NCBI RefSeq assembly: GCF_005876985.1
Contig: NZ_VAHD01000003.1
Span: 678,347-742,346, forward strand
Direction: 5' to 3'
DNA: 64,000 nt
Source of the DNA: Rhodoferax bucti
GTDB lineage: Bacteria; Pseudomonadota; Gammaproteobacteria; Burkholderiales; Burkholderiaceae_C
In this document: positions 32,084 through 41,821 of the stretch, one piece after another
Numbering within the stretch: the stretch's first letter is position 1
How the letters are laid out: each line of letters opens with the position of its first letter
Position numbers and translations under genes: made by a program
The notes under the pieces: generated by a model
The model's input: the letters and a program-made list of their open reading frames with translations, nothing else
Told to the model about the DNA's origin: nothing
Databases searched by the model: none

Positions 32084-32737
32084 AAACTCCGCGTCCAACT
32101 CGTCGATTTCGTCAGGCTCTGACTTGGCGGCACTCACCCACTCTTGCATGGCAGGCAAGGCCATCATCTGCTGGCAATACGCCGCAGCTGCAGGGCTGAG
32201 CTGAACGTCATAGGTCATGAAGCGCGTCACAACCGGCGCATACATGGCATCAGCTATGCACGGCTGCTTGCCAAACAAGAACGGACCGCCATACGTCTCC
32301 AGACAGTCTTGCCAAATAGCGAGCACCCGGTCAATGTCAGCCTGCGCGCGCGACCACACCTTGAAGTGAGGAAAGTGCGCCTTGATGTTCATAGGCAAAG
32401 TACCGCGCATGGACGCAAAGGCGGAGTGCATTTCGCCGCTGACTGCGCGACAGTGCGCTCGCGCCTTGATGTCGGCCGGCAACAGCCCCGCCTTGGGCTT
32501 GACTTCGTTCAGGTATTCGCCGATGGCCAGGGTGTCCCACACCGTCACGCCGTTGTGCAGCAGGGAGGGCACCAGCATGCTGCTGGAGAGCAACAGCATC
32601 TCGGCCCGCATGGCTGGATCGTCAGCGGAAATCACGTGCTCTGAAAACTCCAGCCCGGCCAGCTTGGTCATCAACCAGCCGCGCAGTGCCCAGGCACCGT
32701 AGTTTTTGCTGCTGATGGTGAGTACTGCTTTGGCCAT
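32081..32737 (-). CDS. Glutathione S-transferase family protein
   Basis: A 218-residue two-domain protein: thioredoxin-like N-terminal domain (about 4-80) with K-N-Y-G-A-W-A-L-R-G-W and V-P-S-L at 55, then an all-helical C-terminal domain. Glutathione conjugation or isomerase function; the specific reaction is unknown. Its TAG stop is within the first bases of REP2. Confidence 0.88.
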   Translation of the reverse strand: MAKAVLTISSKNYGAWALRGWLMTKLAGLEFSEHVISADDPAMRAEMLLLSSSMLVPSLLHNGVTVWDTLAIGEYLNEVKPKAGLLPADIKARAHCRAVSGEMHSAFASMRGTLPMNIKAHFPHFKVWSRAQADIDRVLAIWQDCLETYGGPFLFGKQPCIADAMYAPVVTRFMTYDVQLSPAAAAYCQQMMALPAMQEWVSAAKSEPDEIDELDAEF

Positions 32738-32879
32738 GACGGTGCTTTCAAGGTGGTGCGGGAAGCTGCTTCAGTGCAAGGGTTGTGCCAAGCGCCGGAT
32801 TGCACCCACGAGGCGGGCTTGGCCCACAAATTGCCTAGGGTCAAGCACCAGGCTCATGCCGCACCAAGACAGGACTCCC

Positions 32880-34097
32880 ATGCTGTACCAGGCCTACCAG
32901 AACCAAACCGATCTGAGCTCGCCCCTGCGCCTGATGGCACAAAGCATGAGCGCCATGCTGTGGATGAACCAGACCGAGGGCAGTTGGCTGCGCAAAATGT
33001 CTGCGGGCATGGAGGTGATCTCCCGCATGCGCATGACCCATTCACGACCTGACTACGGCATCCACTCGATCAAAGTGGACGACGAGGTCTACCCGATTGA
33101 AGAAGAAACGGTGTTGAGCTTGCCCTTTGGCAGCCTGCTGCACTTCCGCAAAACTGCGGCTCTGGCGGAACCCCAGCCCAAAGTGCTGCTGGTGGCCCCT
33201 TTGTCGGGCCACTTTGCCACCCTGCTGCGTGAAACCGCCCGCACCCTGCTACAGCACCACGATGTCTACATCACCGACTGGCACAACGCACGCGATGTAT
33301 CGCTGCGCCACGGCCCGTTCGGGCTGGACGATTACATCGACCACATGATCCGCTTCACCCAAACGATTGGCCCCGGCGCCCATCTGGTGGCGGTGTGCCA
33401 ACCCTGCGTGGCGGCGCTGGCGGCCACTGCCCTGATGGCCGAGGACGACGACCCGGCGCAACCCCGCAGCCTCACGCTGATGGCCGGCCCGGTGGACTGC
33501 CGGGTGAACCCCACCGAGGTGAACAAGCTGGCGATCAGCAAGCCCATTGACTGGTTCGAGAAAAACCTCATCAGCCACGTGCCCCTGCCCCACAAGGGCT
33601 ATATGCGCCGCGTGTACCCGGGCTTTGTGCAGCTCAGCGCTTTTTTAAGCATGAATCCGGAGCGACACAAGCAATCGTTCAAAGACCTGTACCAGCACCT
33701 GGTGAATGGCGATGTGGAAAAGGCCAACGTGATCCGTGTGTTTTACGACGAGTACCTGGCGGTGAATGACTTGCCAGCTGAGTTCTATCTGGAAACCGTA
33801 GAGAAAGTCTTCCAGACCTACGACTTACCGCTGGGCAAGCTCAGCTACCGCGGCAGGCTGGTGAACCCGGCTGCCATCCGCCGCACCGCCTTGATGACGG
33901 TGGAGGGCGAACGGGACGACATCTGTGCTGTGGGACAAACCGTGGCGGCGCAAGACCTGTGCAGCGGCATCCGCCCCTACATGAAAACACACCATGTGCA
34001 GACCGGTGTGGGGCACTATGGTGTGTTCAGTGGTCGCAAGTGGAACCAGCAAATCTACCCGCGGGTGCGGGAGATGATTCACGCCAGCGAAGGCTAA
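32880..34097 (+). CDS. phaZ: Intracellular polyhydroxybutyrate depolymerase
   Basis: A 405-residue alpha/beta-hydrolase that mobilises PHB granules. The lipase-box-like V-C-Q-P-C-V-A-A uses a cysteine nucleophile, as in the PhaZ1 type, with H-H-V-Q-T-G-V-G-H-Y-G-V-F-S-G carrying the histidine, and V-E-G-E-R-D-D-I the aspartate. N-terminal Y-Q-A-Y-Q-N-Q and W-L-R-K-M-S-A-G-M are typical. The ATG at 32880 is chosen; the open frame upstream is a shadow. Confidence 0.93.
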   Translation: MLYQAYQNQTDLSSPLRLMAQSMSAMLWMNQTEGSWLRKMSAGMEVISRMRMTHSRPDYGIHSIKVDDEVYPIEEETVLSLPFGSLLHFRKTAALAEPQPKVLLVAPLSGHFATLLRETARTLLQHHDVYITDWHNARDVSLRHGPFGLDDYIDHMIRFTQTIGPGAHLVAVCQPCVAALAATALMAEDDDPAQPRSLTLMAGPVDCRVNPTEVNKLAISKPIDWFEKNLISHVPLPHKGYMRRVYPGFVQLSAFLSMNPERHKQSFKDLYQHLVNGDVEKANVIRVFYDEYLAVNDLPAEFYLETVEKVFQTYDLPLGKLSYRGRLVNPAAIRRTALMTVEGERDDICAVGQTVAAQDLCSGIRPYMKTHHVQTGVGHYGVFSGRKWNQQIYPRVREMIHASEG

Positions 34098-34103
34098 AGC
34101 ATT

Positions 34104-34180
34104 GCCCCCACGCTCCGCCGCTGCGCGGGTCGCTGCCCCCCGAGGGGGCTAGCTCGCCTTGGGGCGGCCCGGCGGCGAGC
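34104..34180 (+). repeat. REP2 copy 3
   Basis: GCCCCCACGCTCCGCCGCTG, then GCGCGGGTCGCTGCCCCCC, the GAGGGGGC hairpin partner and GGGGCGGCCCGGCG. It starts seven bases after the TAA of phaZ and ends just before the CBS gene's stop. Confidence 0.9.
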
Positions 34181-34182
34181 TC

Positions 34183-34650
34183 TCAGGTATTTTCAGCTTC
34201 AGGCTTGGCGTCTTCGCCTTCAGGCCAGTCGCGGATGTAGGCCTTGAGCATCTTGTTTTCGAAGTTCTGGCTGTCCACCACGGCGCGGGCCACGTCATAG
34301 AAGCTGATCACGCCTTGCAGCATGCGGTTGTCGATGACCGGCATGTAACGGGCATGGCGCTCCAGCATCATGCGGCGCACTTCATCCATTTCAGTTTCCA
34401 GGGTGCAGGTCAGCGGGCCGGGGTCCATGGCGCGGTACACGCTGGTGGTGCCGAAACTGCCACCGTTTTTGACGACCGCCTGAATCACTTCGCGGAAAGT
34501 CAGCATGCCCACCACCAAGCCATGCGAAATGACGACCAGCGAACCGATGTCTTTCTCCGCCATCAGCTGGGCGGCATCGGCCAGCGTATCTTCTGGCGTG
34601 GTCGTGTAAAGCGTTCCGCCTTTTACGCGCAGGATATCGCTGACTTTCAT
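34183..34650 (-). CDS. CBS-domain protein
   Basis: A 155-residue protein made of two CBS motifs (about 8-65 and 75-135). CBS pairs bind adenosyl ligands (AMP, ATP, SAM) and act as sensors. N-terminal M-K-V-S-D-I-L-R-V-K is characteristic. Start at the ATG 34650. It stands alone, and no partner is evident. Confidence 0.88.
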   Translation of the reverse strand: MKVSDILRVKGGTLYTTTPEDTLADAAQLMAEKDIGSLVVISHGLVVGMLTFREVIQAVVKNGGSFGTTSVYRAMDPGPLTCTLETEMDEVRRMMLERHARYMPVIDNRMLQGVISFYDVARAVVDSQNFENKMLKAYIRDWPEGEDAKPEAENT

Positions 34651-34753
34651 GGAGACTTCCTCGTGACACTGGGTTGAATTTGTACGGCAAATATAGCCCA
34701 CAATGCGCGGGTTTCATCGCGGTTTCATCAAGGTTTCATCACTGGAGACACCT

Positions 34754-36067
34754 ATGGCTGGTTACGCAGACCCCGGCTTCGACACCCTCGCGCTCCACGC
34801 AGGTGCCGCACCGGACCCCACCACCGGCGCACGCGCCGTGCCCATCCACCTGAGCACATCGTTTGTGTTCGAGTCCAGCGAGCACGCGCAGTCCCTCTTC
34901 AACCTGGAGCGCGCAGGCCATGTGTACAGCCGCATCAGCAACCCCACCAACGCGGTGCTGGAGCAGCGGGTGGCCGCGCTGGAGGGCGGCATAGGCGCCA
35001 TCACCACCGCCAGCGGCCAAGCCGCTCTGCACCTGGCCATTGCCACCCTCATGGGTGCGGGCGGGCACATCGTGTCGTCCAGCGCCTTGTATGGCGGCTC
35101 GCACAACCTGCTGCACTACACCTTGTCCCGCTTCGGCATTGAAACCACCTTTGTGAAGCCCGGCGATGTGGATGCCTGGCGCGCCGCCGTGCGGCCCAAC
35201 ACACGCCTGTTTTTCGGGGAAACCGTAGGCAACCCCGGCCTGGATGTGCTGGACACCCCCACCATTGCGCAGATTGCGCATGAAGCCGGTGTGCCGCTGC
35301 TGGTGGACTCCACCCTCACCTCGCCGTGGCTGGTGCAGCCCTTGAGCCAAGGCGCCGATCTGGTTTACCACTCGGCCACCAAATTTTTGAGCGGGCATGG
35401 CACGGTGATTGGTGGCGTGGTGGTGGACGGTGGCAGTTTTGACTGGGCGCGCGCATTCGAAGCAAGCGGCAAATTCGCTGAGCTGGCCGCGCCCTACGAG
35501 GGCTTTCACCACATGAACTTCAGCGAGGAAAGCACCGTGGGCGCCTTTTTGCTGCGCGCCCGGCGCGAAGGCCTGCGCGACTTCGGCGCTTGCATGAGCC
35601 CGCACAGCGCCTGGCTCATTCTGCAAGGCATAGAGACCCTGAGCCTGCGCATGGCCCGCCACATCAGCAACACCGAAAAGGTGGTGCAGTTCCTGGCCAG
35701 CCAGCCCTTTGTGAGCCGCGTGGGCCACCCGCTGCTGGAGAGCCACCCCAGCCACCAACTGGCGCAAAAGCTGTTGCCCAAAGGCGCAGGCTCGGTATTC
35801 AGCTTCGACCTCAAGGGCAACCGCGAGCAAGGCAAAAAGTTCATCGAAACCCTCAAGGTCTTCAGCCACCTCGCCAATGTGGGCGACTGCCGCAGCCTGG
35901 TCATTCACCCGGCCAGCACCACCCACTTCCGCATGGGCGATGAGGCGTTGGTGGCGGGCGGCATCACGCAGGGCACCATCCGCCTGTCCATCGGACTCGA
36001 GGACGCGGACGACTTGATTGACGACCTCAAACGCGCGCTCAAAGCGGCCGAGAAAGCGGGAGCCTGA
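34754..36067 (+). CDS. metY: O-acetylhomoserine aminocarboxypropyltransferase (sulfhydrylase)
   Basis: A PLP enzyme of methionine synthesis that adds sulfide to an O-acylhomoserine. About 437 residues, longer than the MetZ group and like MetY. It has S-R-I-S-N-P-T-N-A-V-L-E-Q-R-V-A-A-L-E-G-G and the Schiff-base lysine in Y-H-S-A-T-K-F-L-S-G-H-G (about residue 210). ATG at 34754. The choice of acetyl versus succinyl donor is not decidable from sequence alone. Confidence 0.9.
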   Translation: MAGYADPGFDTLALHAGAAPDPTTGARAVPIHLSTSFVFESSEHAQSLFNLERAGHVYSRISNPTNAVLEQRVAALEGGIGAITTASGQAALHLAIATLMGAGGHIVSSSALYGGSHNLLHYTLSRFGIETTFVKPGDVDAWRAAVRPNTRLFFGETVGNPGLDVLDTPTIAQIAHEAGVPLLVDSTLTSPWLVQPLSQGADLVYHSATKFLSGHGTVIGGVVVDGGSFDWARAFEASGKFAELAAPYEGFHHMNFSEESTVGAFLLRARREGLRDFGACMSPHSAWLILQGIETLSLRMARHISNTEKVVQFLASQPFVSRVGHPLLESHPSHQLAQKLLPKGAGSVFSFDLKGNREQGKKFIETLKVFSHLANVGDCRSLVIHPASTTHFRMGDEALVAGGITQGTIRLSIGLEDADDLIDDLKRALKAAEKAGA

Positions 36068-36069
36068 CC

Positions 36070-36891
36070 ATGCAACTACTCGTCAACGGCGCCAACACCT
36101 ACTGCTACACCGGCGGCAAACCCTTCGATGCGGCCAAACCCACGGTAGTCTTTATCCACGGTGTGCTCAATGACCACAGCGTCTGGATTTTGCAAAGCCG
36201 CTACCTCGCCCACCATGGCTACAACGTGCTGGCCGTGGACCTGCCCGGCCACTGCCGCAGTGGCGGCGAGGCGCCGGAAACTGTGGAACAAGCCGCCGCC
36301 TTCATCGTGGCCCTGCTGGATGCCGCGGGCATAGACAACGCCGCTTTGGTGGGCCACAGCTGGGGCTCGCTGATTGCGCTGGAGGCCGCCAGCCGGTTGA
36401 ACACCCGCGCGACCCACCTGGTTCTGGTGGGTACCGCCTACCCCATGAAAGTGTCCCCCGCCCTGCTGGAGACTTCACTCCATGAGCCGATGAAGGCGCT
36501 CACCATGATCAACGTGTTTTCTCGCAGCACGCTGGCTGCACCGCCCTCAGCGCTGGGCCCGGGCACCTGGGTGTACGGCGCCAGCATGGCACTGGGTCGG
36601 CGGGTGCTGGCGAGCAACACGGCGATCAACGTGTTCCACCGCGGCTTCAAGGCGTGCGACAGCTATGCCAATGGCGAGGCGGCCATGGCCCAAGTGCAGT
36701 GCCCGGTGCTGTTTGTACTGGGCGATCAGGACCAGATGACATCGCCCAAAGCCGCACAGACGCTGGTGCAAGCAGGCAAAGCCGCAGGCGTACGCACAGA
36801 GGTCGCGCGGATTGAGGTGGGCCACCACCAGATGACCGAGGCGCCCGAGGAAACCCTGTCGGCCGTGCGACAGTTTTTAGGCAAGCCTTAG
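36070..36891 (+). CDS. Alpha/beta hydrolase
   Basis: A 273-residue alpha/beta-hydrolase fold. The nucleophile elbow is G-H-S-W-G-S-L (about residue 97), the oxyanion part F-I-H-G-V-L-N-D-H-S, the acid in L-G-D-Q-D-Q-M-T-S-P and the histidine in V-G-H-H-Q-M-T-E-A. It follows metY by 3 bp and is likely co-transcribed. The substrate is unknown. Confidence 0.85.
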   Translation: MQLLVNGANTYCYTGGKPFDAAKPTVVFIHGVLNDHSVWILQSRYLAHHGYNVLAVDLPGHCRSGGEAPETVEQAAAFIVALLDAAGIDNAALVGHSWGSLIALEAASRLNTRATHLVLVGTAYPMKVSPALLETSLHEPMKALTMINVFSRSTLAAPPSALGPGTWVYGASMALGRRVLASNTAINVFHRGFKACDSYANGEAAMAQVQCPVLFVLGDQDQMTSPKAAQTLVQAGKAAGVRTEVARIEVGHHQMTEAPEETLSAVRQFLGKP

Positions 36892-36958
36892 GGCGTGCTC
36901 TCTTGCCGGCCCGGCCGGCGCGGTAGAGCATGGCGGCTACATTGACACCGGAGCCCCC

Positions 36959-37039
36959 ATGCCAACCCCTTATTCATTGAAACACCCCGAATTGGTCGTA
37001 AGTGCTTACCCAGCAAACATGGTCGCACAACCAATTTAA
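36959..37039 (+). other. Short open frame at the GC-to-AT boundary
   Basis: A 26-codon frame (ATG to TAA) with a GGAG-like site 5-7 bases upstream. It is the last high-GC sequence before the AT-rich segment. It could be the broken start of a gene cut by whatever brought in the island, or chance. Confidence that it is expressed is low. Confidence 0.2.
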
Positions 37040-37160
37040 CAAAACCAATTTTATTGAATACGCCAGACATCAATAAAAACCGAACATTCCACTCACAACC
37101 AAAACCAAAATAAAAACAACCACAAAATCCAAACCATCTATTTAAAATCAATCCACCCCA

Positions 37161-39188
37161 TCACCTCAAGGAGTATTTTTGCAGCAATTTCCTCCCCAAA
37201 TAATGAGATCCATATATACTCAAATGCAGACTATCCCTATACAGAGGAACACCGTCTACAACAGAATTACAAGTACTTGTATTGCAAACAAAATCATAAG
37301 GATCCCATATTTCCACGCCAGGAAAATCACGAGATATTTTTGCAATCAAAGTACGATAGACACCATTCAAATCAGCTATATCTTCTTGGCTTATATCGCA
37401 AGACTCTCTTTTCGGCCCCATTAATGCATACGGTCGTATTGATAGGCACTCAGAGGGGTTGAAAGTCAACGCCGGCGCGCTCATTAACACAATCACGTGC
37501 CTATTCATACTTAAGAGCTTAGAAAGTGTCAGGCGCAATCCCGCCTCAAGAATCAAACCAGGATCATTAATTAAAGGATCATCGATTGATCGCAATCGTT
37601 GATAAGAGTCTCCGCGCTTCACCGCAGAGAAGGTTTCAGCCATATAAGTTGCACCAGTCATTGTAAGAATAACTGTGTCGATGCTCAGATGATCGCTAAT
37701 GTAATCTAACATATCACTAGTAGATTCATTGCAATGAAGGCCCCCTTCTTTTCTAACTGCTTCAACACCGATCAATGGAGGACAGCCACCTTTTCCAATT
37801 TGCAATAAGTTATCGGCCCCTCCTTTTTCACTTAATGCAACTGACAATCCATAATAAAAATGGTTTGCCGTACTATCTCCGATAAGGACAGCGGTAGGTG
37901 GCAAGTCCAAATTCATTAAATTGCAATATTGTTTGAATTTTTCGCCAAGTTTTACTATACAACCAGCGCTAGAGTTGTATCCTTCCTCATTCCAAGTAAA
38001 TGAATCAACGTTGCGTGCCTGCTGCTCTTGCTGGGGATACCGGGTGGGAAAACCCTCTTTTTGGTATACAGCAAACCCTAGTAACCCAACAAAAACCAAG
38101 GCTCCAAAAAGTGCGAGAGATAAAGTCTTTTTTGCAGACGATCTTCTAACCTTGATCTCTACGAGTCCATATGTCGCAATCGCCGCCACAACGGAAACAA
38201 GAAGCGCAAAAGTTATGGAAAAGAAGGAATCCCGATTATTTGTTAAAGCCCTAACATAAAACAGCACCGGCCAATGCCACAAATACAATGGATAGCTGAC
38301 TAGGCCTATAAAAACCAAAGGCTTACTTGCTAGAAACCTATTAACGAATACAAAGGGGCCTGATGCAATAATCAAAGCTGCACCAATACAGGGCACGAGT
38401 GCGCGCCAGTACGGAAATCTATCAGTGTGATCGAAGTATATTGAAGAAAAACAAATCGCCGCGAAACCAGCAAAGGAGAGAAGTTGAGAATAAACCTGTG
38501 TGCTTAAAATGGGGGCACCAATTTTTTCAAAGATCCATTTTGATGCCAACTGCAATGATTGCGGATTAGCCAATACCAAACCCGCCCCAATAAGAAGCTC
38601 CCATGAGCGCGTTAGCGATGTATAAAAAACCACATCAGGAAGTCTTGCTGTGTATCCAACACACAAACAAAAGGAAACCAATGCAATCAAAGTTAATATG
38701 ATCAAGAGGCGGCCTTTTTTAGCCATCGCCATCATTAAGACCGTTGGCCATATCAAGTAAAATTGCTCTTCGATTGCCAAAGACCAAAGATGCAATAAGG
38801 GCTTATTGACTGCTTGGGTATCAAAATACCCAGACTCCTTCATCAAAACAAAATTTGAAACATAAGCAGCACCCGCCGCCACATGCTTTCCCAATGACGC
38901 GTATTCCCTAGAGAGCAACACGAAGTAGCCCAACACCAAGCAAACTATTAAAACCAATATCAGCGCCGGATATATTCTCAATATTCTTTTTGAATAAAAT
39001 CCAACAAGAGAAAAGGCTCCTGCGCTCAGCTCAGCATGAATTATCGAAGTTATTAAATAGCCAGATATAACAAAAAACACATCAACGCCAACAAATCCGC
39101 CCCTCAAAAAATCTGGAGCAGCATGAAATACGACAACCAAAGAGACGGCAATAGCTCTTAAGCCATCGATATCGGGACGATATTTCAT
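37161..39188 (-). CDS. OafA/YrhL-type acyltransferase with SGNH domain
   Basis: About 675 residues. Ten or so membrane helices of the acyltransferase-3 domain (residues about 1-360; motif I-D-G-L-R-A-I-A-V and R-I-L-R-I-Y-P-A-L) are followed by a periplasmic SGNH domain (about 420-675) with I-G-D-S-T-A-N-H-F as the nucleophile serine block and D-S-L-H-L-S as the Asp/His block. It O-acylates envelope sugars such as LPS or exopolysaccharide. The gene is strikingly AT-rich compared with every neighbour, which suggests horizontal acquisition. The start is uncertain: ATG 39188 matches the family; earlier starts exist at 39224 and 39233. Confidence 0.9.
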   Translation of the reverse strand: MKYRPDIDGLRAIAVSLVVVFHAAPDFLRGGFVGVDVFFVISGYLITSIIHAELSAGAFSLVGFYSKRILRIYPALILVLIVCLVLGYFVLLSREYASLGKHVAAGAAYVSNFVLMKESGYFDTQAVNKPLLHLWSLAIEEQFYLIWPTVLMMAMAKKGRLLIILTLIALVSFCLCVGYTARLPDVVFYTSLTRSWELLIGAGLVLANPQSLQLASKWIFEKIGAPILSTQVYSQLLSFAGFAAICFSSIYFDHTDRFPYWRALVPCIGAALIIASGPFVFVNRFLASKPLVFIGLVSYPLYLWHWPVLFYVRALTNNRDSFFSITFALLVSVVAAIATYGLVEIKVRRSSAKKTLSLALFGALVFVGLLGFAVYQKEGFPTRYPQQEQQARNVDSFTWNEEGYNSSAGCIVKLGEKFKQYCNLMNLDLPPTAVLIGDSTANHFYYGLSVALSEKGGADNLLQIGKGGCPPLIGVEAVRKEGGLHCNESTSDMLDYISDHLSIDTVILTMTGATYMAETFSAVKRGDSYQRLRSIDDPLINDPGLILEAGLRLTLSKLLSMNRHVIVLMSAPALTFNPSECLSIRPYALMGPKRESCDISQEDIADLNGVYRTLIAKISRDFPGVEIWDPYDFVCNTSTCNSVVDGVPLYRDSLHLSIYGSHYLGRKLLQKYSLR

Positions 39189-39233
39189 AGCATTATTTTT
39201 CAAAGTCAACGCAACCACCCTCATTAGAAACAA

Positions 39234-39588
39234 TATTAATCACTCAATCAACAATTAAGCAAAAATTACTTTAATAATTTTAAAATGAACGAGAAATATA
39301 AGTGCACACACCATTTCCAAACCGCCTTAGCTGAGTAATGGGTATTGCTTGGCGATATGAGACACCTATTATTTTGATAACACAGAGTCGCTGATTCGTC
39401 TAATTTCTATCTGTCGCAATATGTAAAAAAATGATGCAACGAGTAAAATAATTACTTTAAATCAGCTCATCGGTAAATTCTTCTCATGCATATTTCTTGA
39501 CGTCGTCTTATCTGACTCAACTGCTTTTTCTAACAACAAAGCGGCAAGCATGCATGCAAAAATTGCTATAAAACACCATCACAATTCG
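39234..39588. other. AT-rich intergenic region
   Basis: About 350 bp without a credible gene, continuing the low-GC composition of the acyltransferase gene. The likely promoter of that gene lies within it. The right end holds a decayed REP1 copy (39563-39604), after which normal GC content resumes. Confidence 0.6.
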
Positions 39589-39604
39589 CTACTCTTTTTG
39601 TAGC
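39563..39604 (-). repeat. REP1 copy J, decayed, at the end of the YihY gene
   Basis: On the minus strand GCTACAAAAAGAGTAGC and, 20 bases on, TTTTATAGCAA match the two flanks of REP1, but the central palindrome is missing. It supplies the last codons (L-Q-K-E) and TAG stop of the YihY gene. Confidence 0.55.
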
Positions 39605-40815
39605 GCCTCGCGCACAGTGGTTGTGCGCCAGCGGCCGATTTTCCATAAATTTGCAGTGAACGGCTCGGGGGTCAGCAGCAGGCGCTGCATCAGCGGCTCC
39701 AGCACAGTCTGGCCGAGGTCGGCGAGCAACACGTAGCGGGCCTGGCCGTCCCGGCCGGTGCACTCTTGCAGCTGGCCGACCCAGTCCAGCTCCTGCAAGG
39801 TCTGCAACACCGGCTCCAGCCGCTGCGAGTCCACCTGCAAGGTCAGGCGCATGGTCGACAAGGTCTGCCCGCGGTCGTCGCTGTCTTTGGCGGTGTCCAG
39901 CATCTGCAGCACCTCCAGCGCCAGCTGAAACTGCCAGCCATGCCCCAACTTGCGGCGCGGCACGCCGGCCAGCAGGCTCGGCAGGTAGGCGGTGAGGGCC
40001 GCGCCCAACAAGACGATGACCCAGGCGATGTAGATCCAGATCAGCAAAATCGGCACGGTGGCAAATGCGCCGTATACCGCCGAGTAGGTCGGCACCTTGC
40101 TCAAATACAGCGCCAGCCCCTTGCGCGCCAGTTCCATGCCGGCAGAGACAAACAAACCCCCCATCCACGCATGGCCCCAGCGCACATAGGTGTTGGGCAC
40201 GTAGTGAAACGTGGCTGCCGTGCCCGCTGCCACCAGCACAAACTGCAAGCTGTCGAGCAGCAGGGTGAGCCCGCCGGGCAAACCGCCCACCACGCCTTTG
40301 GAGGCGGTAACGGCATACGAGGTGATAGACAAACTAGCCCCCAGCAGCAAAGGCCCCAAGGTCACCGCGGCCCAGTAGATGAGCACCCGCTGCGCAAACG
40401 GGCGGCGCTTCTTGACTCGCCAGATGCTGTTAAGCGTGCGGTCGATGGTGAAGATCAATGCCAACGCGGTGCCCAACAAAATGGTGAGGCCGGCCACCCC
40501 CAGGCGGCTGGCCTTGCCGGCAAACTGGTTCAGGTAACCCAGCACCTGGCGGGCAATGTTGTCAGGCACCAGGCTCTCGATGAGCCACTTTTGCAACACG
40601 TCCTGAAACTTGGCAAACATGGGGAAGGCGGTAAACACCGCCAAAGCCACGGTAATCAGGGGCACCAGCGCAATGGTGGTGGTAAAGGTCAGGCTGCTGG
40701 CGGTGAGGCCCAGGCGGTCTTCGCGAAAACGCTCGCGCAGGGTGATGGCCGCATCCCGCCAGGGGATACTGGCGAGGTCGCGCAACCAGGAGGTCAACAG
40801 GTTTTTGGCGTGCAT
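39589..40815 (-). CDS. YihY family inner membrane protein
   Basis: A 408-residue member of the UPF0761/YihY family (once misnamed RNase BN). N-terminal six-helix membrane region (about 35-280: L-T-A-S-S-L-T-F-T-T-T-I-A-L-V-P; Y-R-W-G-H-A-W-M-G-G-like). A soluble C-terminal domain (about 290-408) has a winged-helix look. Function is not established. The C-terminal L-Q-K-E and stop come from REP1. Confidence 0.88.
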   Translation of the reverse strand: MHAKNLLTSWLRDLASIPWRDAAITLRERFREDRLGLTASSLTFTTTIALVPLITVALAVFTAFPMFAKFQDVLQKWLIESLVPDNIARQVLGYLNQFAGKASRLGVAGLTILLGTALALIFTIDRTLNSIWRVKKRRPFAQRVLIYWAAVTLGPLLLGASLSITSYAVTASKGVVGGLPGGLTLLLDSLQFVLVAAGTAATFHYVPNTYVRWGHAWMGGLFVSAGMELARKGLALYLSKVPTYSAVYGAFATVPILLIWIYIAWVIVLLGAALTAYLPSLLAGVPRRKLGHGWQFQLALEVLQMLDTAKDSDDRGQTLSTMRLTLQVDSQRLEPVLQTLQELDWVGQLQECTGRDGQARYVLLADLGQTVLEPLMQRLLLTPEPFTANLWKIGRWRTTTVREALQKE

Positions 40816-40866
40816 GCCCGAATCATGCCACCTCAGGCCCGCCGCACCGGCACCTGCAGGCGCGGC

Positions 40867-41658
40867 TCAGCGTTCAGCCATCACCGGGTGGTTTTTCCAA
40901 CGCTGGATGTTGGTGCGCACAATGTCATCCAGCACACCGGCTTTTTTCAGCATGGCCAGCCGTGCGTCAATCTGCTCCAGCTTGTCGGCGCACTTGCCAT
41001 GGCGGGTCAGTGCCAGGTAGTTGGGGGTGTCCACCAGATAGGGCTCTTTGGCCACAAAGCGATCTTCGTCCCCCCGCTTCCAGATCAACGCCATGCCGGT
41101 GTAGTAGCCGGTAATAAAGTAGTCGGCCCGGCCCATGAGCATCAGGCTGAAGCTGGCATCCGGCCGGTTGACCTCCTGCACGTTGAGCTTGTCTTTGATG
41201 TATTCGTCCACCCCGTTGCCAAACACATTGCCGCGCGCCATGGCGCCGCGCAGGCCTACCAGGTCAGACTTGTCTTTGTAGGCCAAGGGCAAATCCTTGG
41301 CGGTGAACACCGCCACCGGGTTTTGCAGGGCCACGGTTTTGGGGTAGAGCAAAAAGGCTTCGCGCTCAGGCGTTTTTTTGAGGGTGGCCACCATGTCCAC
41401 CTCACCGCGCTCAGCCAGCGCCATCACCCGGGGGAAGGGGCCCACGCTGCGGATTTCAAAGTCGATTTTGAGGTCGGAGAGCACGCGTTTGGCGATGTCG
41501 ATGCTGGCGCCTTGCAGGGTATCGCCATCGAACCAGTGCAAGGGTGGGTAGGCAGGGTCGGCACTCACCACCATGCGGGTGCATTCAGCCTGCCCGCCGG
41601 AGCTGCACACGCTCAGCAAGCCTCCCAGCAAGCCGTAAGCGACTTTTTGCCAGAACAT
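40867..41658 (-). CDS. Periplasmic amino-acid-type binding protein (SBP_bac_3-like)
   Basis: A 263-residue protein with a signal peptide (hydrophobic residues about 7-20, cleavage near A-E-C). It has Y-P-P-L-H-W-F-D-G-D-T-L-Q-G and G-E-V-D-M-V-A-T-L-K-K-T-P-E-R-E of the family. AGGGGG ribosome-binding site. No transporter partner nearby, so it may be a stand-alone sensor. Confidence 0.82.
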   Translation of the reverse strand: MFWQKVAYGLLGGLLSVCSSGGQAECTRMVVSADPAYPPLHWFDGDTLQGASIDIAKRVLSDLKIDFEIRSVGPFPRVMALAERGEVDMVATLKKTPEREAFLLYPKTVALQNPVAVFTAKDLPLAYKDKSDLVGLRGAMARGNVFGNGVDEYIKDKLNVQEVNRPDASFSLMLMGRADYFITGYYTGMALIWKRGDEDRFVAKEPYLVDTPNYLALTRHGKCADKLEQIDARLAMLKKAGVLDDIVRTNIQRWKNHPVMAER

Positions 41659-41821
41659 AAAACCCCCTTTGTCTCACAGGAGACATGCCCCACGGTAAAC
41701 CCGCCACGCAGGCTTGGCAAGGGGAATATCCACAGTGCCCCACCCGCCTTGCCCTTGCCCGTCCGGCAGGTGTGCGGTTTGGCTTAAGCTACGCAGCTCT
41801 TTCCCAACCGGTTTTTTGCCT

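Noticed and set aside
37161..39590. AT-rich island as a prophage or genomic island with an integrase
   Set aside because: Only one gene is present; no integrase, tRNA target or direct repeats are visible.
39766..41787. 673-codon plus-strand frame opposite two minus-strand genes
   Set aside because: Crosses the YihY and binding-protein genes in antisense with no own motif.
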